Assembly: GCF_014873145.1 (NCBI RefSeq)
Contig: NZ_JADBEK010000001.1
Span: forward strand, 9,052,001 to 9,116,000
DNA from: Nonomuraea angiospora
Lineage (GTDB): Bacteria; Actinomycetota; Actinomycetes; Streptosporangiales; Streptosporangiaceae
DNA length: 64,000 nucleotides
Direction: 5' to 3'
Shown piece by piece: positions 1 to 7,104 of this stretch (its first letter is position 1; each line of letters starts with the position of its first letter). Made by a program: the position numbers and the translations under genes. The notes beneath the pieces are model-generated. The model did no database searches. It worked only from the letters and a program-made list of their open reading frames with translations, and was not told the DNA's origin.

Positions 1-25
1 CCAGGGGAAATGGCCCGAGGAAGAC

Positions 26-69
26 TGACCCGCTGGGTCACCATCAGGTTCCCCAGTCACTAAAAAGTG
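26..69. promoter_or_regulatory. Inverted repeats upstream of the RidA-like gene
   Basis: Two small inverted repeats are visible: TGACCC-GCT-GGGTCA at 26-40 and CACT-AAAA-AGTG at 58-69. They lie about 100 bases ahead of the RidA-like start and could be operators for a regulator encoded to the left of the window. No clear -35/-10 pair was identified. This is inference from symmetry only. Confidence 0.25.
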
Positions 70-171
70 CGTTCTTCCATGTCAGGGCACACTCTCTTAT
101 GGTTTCTGAGTAACTACAAGAGACCACCGGCGTCCCGGTTCGCCGGACGTCCGGACAAGGAGGCAGGCAGC

Positions 172-579
172 ATGGCCATCACTCTCGTGAACCCCGACGG
201 ATTGCCCAAGATCGATGTCTACCGGCAGGTGTCGATCGCATCGGGGACGAAGCTCGTCTTCATCGCCGGACAGGTCGCCTGGGACGCCGACGGGGCCACG
301 ATCGGCGAAGGCGACCTCGCCGCGCAGGTCGAGCAGTGCTACCTCAACATCGCCACCGCCCTGGCCGAGGTGGGGGGCTCCTTCGACGACGTGGCGAAAC
401 TGAACGTCCACGTCGTCGACTGGACCCCCGACAAGATGCCCGCGCTCCTGGAGGGCATCTCCCGGGCGGCCGCGAAGCTGGGAGTCACTCCGACTCCACC
501 GGCCACGCTGCTGGGCGTCGCGGCACTGGACATCCCGGACCATCTGGTCGAGATCGAGGCCACCGCGGTCATCGACTGA
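172..579 (+). CDS. RidA/YjgF/UK114 family protein (arginine-lacking subtype)
   Basis: A 135-residue protein that is a single RidA-type domain. Known RidA members are cytosolic and hydrolyse reactive enamine/imine products of PLP enzymes. Landmarks are KLVFIAGQVAWD near the N-terminus, a central helix with CYLNIATALAE, and a C-terminal PPATLLGVAALDIPD followed by VEIEATA. The active RidA subgroup has Arg in the PAR motif preceding that strand; here the position reads PAT, so classical imine deaminase activity is doubtful. I chose ATG 172 over the in-frame ATG at 67 because AAGGAGG lies at 157-163 and the family homology starts here. The TOPRIM gene follows on the same strand after about 60 bases. 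Confidence 0.85.
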   Translation: MAITLVNPDGLPKIDVYRQVSIASGTKLVFIAGQVAWDADGATIGEGDLAAQVEQCYLNIATALAEVGGSFDDVAKLNVHVVDWTPDKMPALLEGISRAAAKLGVTPTPPATLLGVAALDIPDHLVEIEATAVID

Positions 580-641
580 GCAGCTGCTCCGTCGCGTAAA
601 AGGGGATGAACCTCTCCAGGGTGCGGTGCGAGGCTGGGCTC

Positions 642-1202
642 GTGAGCGACACGCAAACCGTGGTCCTGGTCGAGGGCGTCAGCGACAAGTCGGCCGTCGA
701 AACGTTGGCCGAGCGCCATGGCCGGAACCTGGCGGCCGAAGGCGTCTCCCTGGTGGCGATGGGTGGCGCCACGAACATCGGGACGTATGTCGGCAAGTTC
801 GGCCCTGCCGGTCGTGATCTCCGGCTGGCCGGTCTGGTTGACGTCGGGGAGGAAGGCGACTACCGGAGGAGCCTCGAGCGCGCGGGGCTCGGATCCAACC
901 TCAGCAGAAGCGATCTGGAGGCGCTCGGATTCTTCGTGTGCGTCGCCGACCTGGAGGACGAGCTGATCCGCGCCCTCGGCACCGCCATGGTCGAGCAAGT
1001 CATCGACGCAGAGGGCGAGCTCGGCTCGTTCCGGTCACTTCAGAAGCAACCCGCGTGGCGCGGGCGGGCCACTCACGACCAGCTGCGCCGGTTCATGGGA
1101 GCGGGCAGTGGCCGCAAGATCCGCTATTCCAGCCGGCTCGTCGAGGCCCTTGATCTCGATCGCGTGCCGCGCCCGCTGGACATGCTGCTGGCCCACCTAT
1201 GA
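642..1202 (+). CDS. TOPRIM domain protein (OLD-nuclease C-terminal type)
   Basis: A 186-residue protein resembling the stand-alone TOPRIM domain found at the C-terminus of OLD-family nucleases. The glutamate motif is seen as VVLVEGVSDKSAVETL, and an acidic motif follows at LAGLVDVGEEGDYRR. A later CVADLEDELIRALG segment matches the region after the TOPRIM core in this group. No ATPase domain is encoded here, so it would act alone or with a partner elsewhere. The start is uncertain: GTG 642 gives a protein beginning just before the motif, while the in-frame ATG at 606 has AAGGGG too close to it. The cellular role is unknown; nucleic-acid cleavage is inferred only from the fold. Confidence 0.7.
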   Translation: MSDTQTVVLVEGVSDKSAVETLAERHGRNLAAEGVSLVAMGGATNIGTYVGKFGPAGRDLRLAGLVDVGEEGDYRRSLERAGLGSNLSRSDLEALGFFVCVADLEDELIRALGTAMVEQVIDAEGELGSFRSLQKQPAWRGRATHDQLRRFMGAGSGRKIRYSSRLVEALDLDRVPRPLDMLLAHL

Positions 1203-1240
1203 GGCACGTCATCGCCGGGAGCGGGCGCCTGACACGCGAA

Positions 1241-1274
1241 CGCTCCCCGCGGGCTCGTGGGCCCAGGGGGAGCG
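1241..1274. terminator. Possible hairpin between convergent genes
   Basis: CGCTCCCC at 1241-1248 pairs with GGGGAGCG at 1267-1274 across an 18-base loop. It sits between the plus-strand TOPRIM gene and the convergent Gly-rich membrane protein gene. No U-tract is evident, so the assignment is weak. Confidence 0.3.
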
Positions 1275-1323
1275 CTCGTGGTGCGCCTTGTTCAGTTTTC
1301 CGTCGGGCTCGGGGCCTTAAGGA

Positions 1324-2721
1324 TTACCAGTCGCCGCCGCCGAAGTCTCCGCCGCCGAAGTCGCCTCCGCCACCGAAGTCGCCCCAGCCGCCGCCGTCTC
1401 CGCCGCCACCGCCGAAGTCACCGCCGCCACCGAAGTCGCCACCGCCGCCGTCAGCGTAGCCCTCGGCGTAGCCGGCGCCGTAGCCGCCGTAGCCGAAGCC
1501 GCCGCTGAGCATGCTGCCCATCATGGTGCCGATGAACATGCCGGTCATGATGTCGCCGAAGCCGCCGTAGTAGCCGTAGGCGTACGGCTGGTACGCGGGC
1601 CCCGCGTCGTAGTAGGGGCGGCGCTGGCCGTCGACCATGACCTCGCGCATCTGCGGGTCGAAGCCGCGCTCCACGGCCTCGGCGTCCATCTTGCAGGCGG
1701 GCACGTCGCGGACGGCGCCACCGGGCGGGGCCCAGCGGACGTCACGGGCGGACGGGCCGTGCTGCGGGTTGAAGAAGCAGGGGGCGCGCCGCTCGGGGAC
1801 CGGGTCGTTGTGGACCTTGGCCTTCACCACGGCCAGCGCGTAGCGGCCGTCCTCGAGGGTCTGGGTGACCTCGCGGACCTGCTCGGCGCGCTGGACGTTG
1901 GCCAGCTGGGTCTTGGCCTTCTCGTAGGAGTCGAGCGCCTGCTGCCACTCCTCGATGTGCGCGCCGCCCTGGCCGGCGAGCGTCACGTCGGTGTCGAGGG
2001 CGGTGATCTCCTCGCCCAGCTTGGTGACGTCCTCGTCCACGGTCTGCTTGACGGCCGCCAGGTCCTTGGCCTCCTGGAGGGCCTTCTTCTTCTTGCGGTT
2101 GCTGGAGTAGAGGAAGTAGCCGCCACCGCCGACCACGACCAGGCCGCCCAGGGCGATCAGCGCGGCGGTGCCGCCGGCGCCGGGGTTGGCCTGGCTGCCG
2201 CTGTCGAGGGCGGAGCGCTTGCCTGCGACGGCGAGGTCGACGCGGTTGACGAAGTCCTTCATGCCGTCCGCGACGTTGCCGGAGTTGGCGTTCACCGCGA
2301 GGTTGGCCAGCCTGCCCGCGAGGCCCTGCTGGCGCAGAGCGCTCGAGGCCGCGAACAACGTCTGGCCGTCGAGCACGGCGAACGTGGCGCGGTTGCGGCC
2401 GGCCTTGGTGAGCTCGGCGTTGAGCGAGCTCATGTAGGGCGCAATCGTGGAGTTGTCCAGCGTGCCGTCGGGGAGTGCCACGGCGTAGATCTTGCTGTCG
2501 GCCCCCTTCAGCGCGTCACGGATCTCATTCTGCTGGTCCGACGACAGCGATGAACCGGACTCCACGAACAGCGGGTCCTTCTTGTCCTTCCAGTAGGACA
2601 CCACCGACTGAGCATCAGGGGGTGCCGCCGCGTTGGCGGCAGGGGACAGCGCAAGCACGACGATGAGACCGGCGATCAGAGCCGCGATCGCGGCCCCTGC
2701 TCGGCGCAGCGAGTGGGTCAT
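1324..2721 (-). CDS. Secreted/membrane-anchored protein with Gly-rich C-terminal tail
   Basis: A 465-residue protein with a clear N-terminal signal sequence (IAALIAGLIVVLALSPAANA), an extracytoplasmic domain that may be TPM-like, and a transmembrane segment near residues 190-208 (GGLVVVGGGGYFLYS) followed by a Lys-rich stop-transfer. A helical, probably coiled-coil region follows. The last 80 residues are rich in Tyr and Gly and end in repeated GGGDFGGG blocks. This layout resembles actinobacterial membrane proteins of the Rv2345 type, from memory; function is unknown. ATG 2721 is chosen because AGGAGG lies at 2732-2737. Cys residues in the C-terminal half (CFFNP, ACKM) may form a disulfide or bind metal, which is only a guess. 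Confidence 0.75.
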   Translation of the reverse strand: MTHSLRRAGAAIAALIAGLIVVLALSPAANAAAPPDAQSVVSYWKDKKDPLFVESGSSLSSDQQNEIRDALKGADSKIYAVALPDGTLDNSTIAPYMSSLNAELTKAGRNRATFAVLDGQTLFAASSALRQQGLAGRLANLAVNANSGNVADGMKDFVNRVDLAVAGKRSALDSGSQANPGAGGTAALIALGGLVVVGGGGYFLYSSNRKKKKALQEAKDLAAVKQTVDEDVTKLGEEITALDTDVTLAGQGGAHIEEWQQALDSYEKAKTQLANVQRAEQVREVTQTLEDGRYALAVVKAKVHNDPVPERRAPCFFNPQHGPSARDVRWAPPGGAVRDVPACKMDAEAVERGFDPQMREVMVDGQRRPYYDAGPAYQPYAYGYYGGFGDIMTGMFIGTMMGSMLSGGFGYGGYGAGYAEGYADGGGGDFGGGGDFGGGGGDGGGWGDFGGGGDFGGGDFGGGDW

Positions 2722-2842
2722 TGGCAGCAAGCCTCCTTCGCCCATGAGGACGAACGAGCGGTCGGCAAAGTTCCTCACTGTCGCACGTTACCTGTCCGCG
2801 AGCGCGCGGGCGCACACCGTGGCGAAGATGCCGGGATCTCCG

Positions 2843-4588
2843 TCAGGTGTCCTTGATCTCGCAGATCGCGGCGCCCGACGTGACCGTCTGCCCGACCGTG
2901 GCCGTGAGCCCCGTGATCGTGCCCGACTTGTGGGCGGCCAGCGGCTGCTCCATCTTCATGGCCTCCAGCACCACGACGGTGTCGCCCTCGTTCACCACGT
3001 CCCCGTCCGTGGCCACGACCTTGACGATCGTCCCCTGCATGGGGCTGACCAGCGCGTCGCCGCCCGCCGCCGACGCCTTCCTGGCGCCGGCGCCACCGCG
3101 CCGGGGCGCCTTGGCGGGCGCCGGCGCGGAGGCGCCGAGCCCGGCGGGCAGCACCACTTCAAGGCGCTTGCCTCCGACCTCGACCGTCACCGTCTCCCGA
3201 GCGGCGACGTCCGGGCCGGAGGCGACCTCGTCCTCGTACGGCGCGACCGTGTTCTCCCACTCCGTCTCGATCCACCGCGTGTGGACCGAGAACGGCGAGG
3301 AGGTGAACGCCGGATCGGCCACGACGGCCCGGTGGAAGGGCAGCACGGTGGGCATCCCCGAGATCTCGAACTCGGCCAGCGCCCGCCGCGACCGCTCCAG
3401 CGCCTCCTGCCGCGTCCGGCCCGTGACGATCAGCTTCGCCACCAGCGAGTCGAACGTCTGCGGCACCGTCATCCCCGCCTCGTAGCCGGCGTCGAGGCGC
3501 ACCCCGGGCCCGGCGGGCGGGCGCAGGACGGTCAGCGTCCCGGGAGCGGGCAGGAAGTTGCGCCCGGCGTCCTCCGCGTTGATCCGGAACTCGATCGAGT
3601 GCCCGCGCGGCTCCGGGTCGCCGTACTCCAGCGCCTGCCCGTCGGCGATCCTGAACATCTCCCGCACCAGGTCGATCCCCGACACCTCCTCGGTGACCGG
3701 GTGCTCGACCTGCAGCCGGGTGTTCACCTCGAGGAACGAGATCGTCCCGTCCTGCCCCACGAGGAACTCGCACGTGCCGGCCCCGACGTAGCCCGCCTCC
3801 TTCAGGATGGCCTTGGAGCCGGCGTAGAGGATCTCGACCTGCTCCCGCGACAGGAACGGCGCCGGCGCCTCCTCCACCAGCTTCTGGTGGCGGCGCTGGA
3901 GCGAGCAGTCGCGCGTGCTGACCACGACCACGTTGCCGTGCGCGTCGGCCAGGCACTGCGTCTCGACGTGGCGCGGCCGGTCGAGGTAGCGCTCGACGAA
4001 GCACTCGCCCCGTCCGAACGCCGCGACGGCCTCGCGCACGGCCGACTCGTACAGCTCGGCGACCTCCTCCAGGTCGCGCGCCACCTTGATGCCGCGCCCG
4101 CCGCCGCCGTACGCGGCCTTGATCGCGATCGGCAGCCCGTGCTCCTCCGCGAACGCCACGACCTCGGCCGCCCCGGAGACGGGGTCCTGGGTGCCCGCGA
4201 CCAGCGGCGCGCCGACCTGCTGGGCGATGTGCCTGGCCCGCACCTTGTCGCCGAGCGCGGCGATGGCCTGCGGCGGCGGCCCGATCCAGATCAGGCCCGC
4301 GTCGATGACGGCCTGCGCGAAGGCGGCGTTCTCGGCCAGGAAGCCGTATCCGGGATGCACGGCGTCGGCGCCGGAGCGCCGCGCGACGTCGAGCAGCTTG
4401 GCGATGTCGAGGTAGGTCTCCGCCGGGGACCGGCCACCCAGCGCGTACGCCTCGTCGGCGACCCTGGCGTGCAGGGCGTCGAGGTCCTGGTCGGCGTAGA
4501 CGGCCACACTTCCGATCCCGGCGTCCTGGCACGCCCGGGCCACCCGTACCGCGATCTCGCCGCGATTGGCGATCAGCACCTTCCGCAC
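2843..4588 (-). CDS. accA: Acyl-CoA carboxylase alpha subunit (biotin carboxylase + BCCP)
   Basis: A 581-residue alpha subunit of an acetyl/propionyl-CoA carboxylase. The biotin carboxylase half starts with [14 protein letters not shown], has the ATP-grasp glycine loop [13 protein letters not shown] around residue 160, and keeps [17 protein letters not shown]. The C-terminal biotin carrier domain contains EAMKMEQ, whose Lys is the biotinylation site. It carboxylates biotin with bicarbonate and ATP, and passes the carboxyl group to a beta subunit such as the one at 52.1 kb. The GTG start at 4588 has AGGAAGG upstream. It lies 24 bases behind the SDR gene, so the two are probably co-transcribed. 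Length and motifs match the actinobacterial AccA3/AccBC family. Confidence 0.95.
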   Translation of the reverse strand: MRKVLIANRGEIAVRVARACQDAGIGSVAVYADQDLDALHARVADEAYALGGRSPAETYLDIAKLLDVARRSGADAVHPGYGFLAENAAFAQAVIDAGLIWIGPPPQAIAALGDKVRARHIAQQVGAPLVAGTQDPVSGAAEVVAFAEEHGLPIAIKAAYGGGGRGIKVARDLEEVAELYESAVREAVAAFGRGECFVERYLDRPRHVETQCLADAHGNVVVVSTRDCSLQRRHQKLVEEAPAPFLSREQVEILYAGSKAILKEAGYVGAGTCEFLVGQDGTISFLEVNTRLQVEHPVTEEVSGIDLVREMFRIADGQALEYGDPEPRGHSIEFRINAEDAGRNFLPAPGTLTVLRPPAGPGVRLDAGYEAGMTVPQTFDSLVAKLIVTGRTRQEALERSRRALAEFEISGMPTVLPFHRAVVADPAFTSSPFSVHTRWIETEWENTVAPYEDEVASGPDVAARETVTVEVGGKRLEVVLPAGLGASAPAPAKAPRRGGAGARKASAAGGDALVSPMQGTIVKVVATDGDVVNEGDTVVVLEAMKMEQPLAAHKSGTITGLTATVGQTVTSGAAICEIKDT

Positions 4589-4612
4589 CGACCTAAGTCC
4601 TTCCTGAGAGGT

Positions 4613-5332
4613 TCAGCGGCCCAGGTACGCGCCGCCGTTCACATGGAGCACCTGCCCGGTCACGTGCCTGGCTCCCGCGGAGGCCAGGAACAGAACGGTA
4701 TCGGCGACGTCGGAGGGGGTGCCGGGGCGCCCGTTGCGGGTGTTCTCCACCCGTGCCCTGATGCCGTCGTCGGTCAGCCGGCCGCGGAAGAACTCGGTGT
4801 CCAGGACCAGGCCGGGGGAGACCACGTTCGCGGTGACGCGCCGGGGGCCGAGCTCGGCGGCCAGGTCGGCGGTCCAGGACTCCAGGGCGGCCTTGGCGGC
4901 GCCGTACGAGCCGGAGCCCGTGCCGCGCGCGGCGATGGAGCCGATCGAGACGATCCGGCCGCCCTCCCTCAGGCGCGGCGTCAGCGCGGTCGTGACGAGG
5001 ACGGCGGACATGAGGTTGGCGTTGAGGTTGGCCCACCAGGCCTCGGCCACGTCCGTCAGCTCGCCGGGCTGCCTGCGGTCGAGGTTGGTGTTGCCGCCGG
5101 CGTTGTTGACCAGCACGTCCACGTGCGGCGGCAGGCCGTCGAGCGCCTCTTTCACGGCGACGGGGCTGGAGGCGTCGAACGCCACGTGCGCCGCCCCGAG
5201 CCGCGCCGCGGCCTCCTTCAGCACGTGCTCGCGGCGGCCGGTGATGGTCACGCGGTCGCCGAGCGAGACGAACGCGGCCGCGACGGCGTATCCGATGCCG
5301 GTGCCTCCGCCGGTCACCACAACCTCGCGCAT
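4613..5332 (-). CDS. SDR family oxidoreductase
   Basis: A 239-residue short-chain dehydrogenase/reductase. The N-terminal Rossmann motif TGGGTGIGYAVA binds NAD(P); NNAG, the Ser strand IVSIGS and the catalytic YGAAK motif are all present. The tail HVTGQVLHVNGG is typical of FabG-like members. The start at 5332 is chosen because the protein then begins immediately at the first beta strand (MREVVVTGGG); a longer frame to 5419 adds residues with no homology. It is the first gene of a two-gene unit with the carboxylase alpha subunit, which suggests a link to fatty or acyl-CoA metabolism, but its substrate is not readable from sequence. Confidence 0.88.
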   Translation of the reverse strand: MREVVVTGGGTGIGYAVAAAFVSLGDRVTITGRREHVLKEAAARLGAAHVAFDASSPVAVKEALDGLPPHVDVLVNNAGGNTNLDRRQPGELTDVAEAWWANLNANLMSAVLVTTALTPRLREGGRIVSIGSIAARGTGSGSYGAAKAALESWTADLAAELGPRRVTANVVSPGLVLDTEFFRGRLTDDGIRARVENTRNGRPGTPSDVADTVLFLASAGARHVTGQVLHVNGGAYLGR

Positions 5333-5463
5333 GACCCGAGTGCTCCCCGAGACGTATCCGAACAATCCTCGGGAAGACCATAGCCGCTCGGTATAACTCA
5401 GGCGACGGTAGGTGGTCACACCTTAAGTTGAGGGCGCTTTCCCCCATGTTCCAGGAGGTATGC

Positions 5464-5736
5464 ATGAGCCAGAGCATGTTCGGCGGCGACCTCGCCGAGA
5501 TGCAGCAGATGGCCAGCCAGTTCACGCAGCAGGCTGAGGCGGTCCGCACCACGATGACCGCGCTCGACCGCGAGGCCGCCAAGGTCGGCACAGCGTGGAC
5601 GGGGCCGGGCGCCAACCGTTTCCAACAGTCGTGGCAGAACTACCGCACGGCCTTCCAGCGCATGGCAGAAGAGCTCCAGGAGGCCTCGCGGGTCATCGGC
5701 ACCTACCGCCAGAACATCGAGTCCGCGACGCAGTGA
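5464..5736 (+). CDS. WXG100 family type VII secretion protein
   Basis: A 90-residue ESAT-6-like protein. The central turn reads WTGPGANRF, matching the W-x-G signature with the conserved downstream aromatic, flanked by two predicted helices. Such proteins form helical-hairpin dimers exported by the ESX/type VII machinery. AGGAGG at 5453-5458 precedes ATG 5464; the frame could extend to 5428 but the Shine-Dalgarno site decides. It stands immediately before the mycosin gene. The C-terminal QNIESATQ is short and lacks an obvious YxxxD/E signal, so its partner may carry the export signal. Confidence 0.93.
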   Translation: MSQSMFGGDLAEMQQMASQFTQQAEAVRTTMTALDREAAKVGTAWTGPGANRFQQSWQNYRTAFQRMAEELQEASRVIGTYRQNIESATQ

Positions 5737-5831
5737 GCGACGGATCGGGGCCCTGGCAAGGGAGCCGGGGCTTCCTTCCGGTGAATCAGGGCTGATTTCG
5801 GCGGCCCGCGCCGCCGTCCGAAACCGGCAAG

Positions 5832-5837
5832 CTACGC
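5832..5837 (+). promoter_or_regulatory. Candidate -10 box for leaderless mycosin transcript
   Basis: TACGCT lies nine bases before the mycosin ATG at 5847, and no Shine-Dalgarno sequence is present in the intervening T- and C-rich stretch. The spacing fits an actinobacterial leaderless promoter. Inference from spacing only. Confidence 0.4.
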
Positions 5838-5846
5838 TTTTTCCCC

Positions 5847-6986
5847 ATGATTGGTCGCGCCTTGGTGGCGAGCGTGCTCGCCCTGCAGGTCCCGCTGGCG
5901 CCCGCGGCCGTGAGGGACGAGTGCCGGCCGCCCAGGGGCACCATGCAGGTGGGCGAGTCCTGGGCGCAGAAACGGCTCGACCCCAAACGCGTCTGGTCGC
6001 TGTCCACCGGCGCGGGCGTGAAAGTGGCCATCGTCGACAGCGGCGTCGACCTGCAGCATCCGCAGATCCGCCTGGCGGGCCGGGCCGACCTCACCGGCAC
6101 CGGCTACCGCGACTGCGTCGGCCACGGGACCGCGGTGGCGGGCATCATCGGCGCCCAGTACATGCAGGGCGTGCTCTTCTACGGCATGGCGCCGGGCGCG
6201 CGGCTGCTGTCGTACAAGCAGACCGCCTCAGAGCGGAACGGCGACCCCGACCTGCTGGTCAAGGCCATCAAGGCGGCCGCGGACGAGGGCGCCAAGGTCA
6301 TCAACGTGTCGGTGTCCACGAGCGACCTGCCCTCGCTGCGCGAGGTGGTGCAGTACGCGCTCGCCAAGGACGCGGTGATCGTGGCCGCGGCCGGCAACGT
6401 CACGAAGGAGGACGGCACCCCCGTACCGGCCTATCCGGCCGCCTATGACGGGGTGCTCGCGGTGGGCGCGGCGGGGCCGAACGGCATCCTGTCCAACTTC
6501 TCCAACGTCAAGACCCCCGTCGCCGTGCTCGGCCCCGGCCAGGGCGTCACCTCCACCTGGCCCGGCCGCTCCTATTTCAAGGACCTCAACGGCACCAGCT
6601 ACGCCGCCCCCTACGTCGCCGGGGTGGCCGCGCTCGTCCGGGCCCGCTTCCCGAAGCTGGACCAGGCCCAGGTACGCCAGCGCATCATCGCCACCGCCGA
6701 CGGCGCCACGGGCAGCGGCAAGGGCGCGGGCATGGTCAACCCGATGCTCGCGCTCAGCGCGATCCTCCCGTACGAGCCCGCGGACGCCCCCGTGGTCGCG
6801 CCCCCTCCGCCCAGCCCGCTCGCCGCGGACGCCGTGGCCAAGGTCCCGCCCGTGGACCATGACGCGATCAATCTGGCCCTGATCATCGCGGGATCGGCGC
6901 TCGGGCTGGCGCTGCTGCTGACGGCCGCCCGCGTCGTGATCCCGATGGGCCGCCGCAGGGGCTGGCGGCCCGGCCGTCCCGAGTGA
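5847..6986 (+). CDS. mycP: Type VII secretion-associated mycosin serine protease
   Basis: A 379-residue subtilisin-family (S8) protease. A signal peptide (VASVLALQVPLAPAA) leads into the catalytic domain. The triad is visible: Asp64 in VAIVDSGVD, His93 in GHGTAVAGII and Ser251 in NGTSYAAPYVAG. A Pro-rich linker precedes a C-terminal transmembrane helix around residues 345-367 and a basic cytosolic tail. This is the mycosin plan, in which the protease sits outside the membrane, anchored to the type VII apparatus, and stabilises it or trims substrates. No ribosome site precedes ATG 5847, so the transcript may be leaderless. Its neighbours are a WXG100 gene upstream and a pseudokinase downstream. 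Confidence 0.92.
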   Translation: MIGRALVASVLALQVPLAPAAVRDECRPPRGTMQVGESWAQKRLDPKRVWSLSTGAGVKVAIVDSGVDLQHPQIRLAGRADLTGTGYRDCVGHGTAVAGIIGAQYMQGVLFYGMAPGARLLSYKQTASERNGDPDLLVKAIKAAADEGAKVINVSVSTSDLPSLREVVQYALAKDAVIVAAAGNVTKEDGTPVPAYPAAYDGVLAVGAAGPNGILSNFSNVKTPVAVLGPGQGVTSTWPGRSYFKDLNGTSYAAPYVAGVAALVRARFPKLDQAQVRQRIIATADGATGSGKGAGMVNPMLALSAILPYEPADAPVVAPPPPSPLAADAVAKVPPVDHDAINLALIIAGSALGLALLLTAARVVIPMGRRRGWRPGRPE

Positions 6987-7055
6987 CTCGGGCTGCAAGG
7001 AAACAAAACGGTGAATTGTCGGGTACGGCCCGAAACTTCTGATGCTGAAGTGAAA

Positions 7056-7079
7056 GATCTGGTTCAATGTGACCAGATC
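7056..7079. promoter_or_regulatory. Inverted repeat upstream of the pseudokinase gene
   Basis: GATCTGGT (7056-7063) and ACCAGATC (7072-7079) form a perfect 8-bp inverted repeat with an 8-base spacer, ending 25 bases before the ATG at 7105. The spacing suits a dimeric repressor or activator. It could also form an RNA hairpin in the 5' leader. Confidence 0.35.
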
Positions 7080-7104
7080 ATGCTTTGCCGTGAAAGGTTT
7101 AGTC

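Noticed and set aside
1199..1508. Plus-strand frames with PPPKSPPPP or Arg repeats
   Set aside because: They are the antisense of the GGGDFGGG tail of the minus-strand membrane protein.
2633..5383. Very long plus-strand open frame opposite the carboxylase alpha and SDR genes
   Set aside because: It is antisense to two genes with clear family motifs, and its composition (Arg, Gly, Asp, Val-rich without hydrophobic core patterns) is that of a GC-rich shadow frame.
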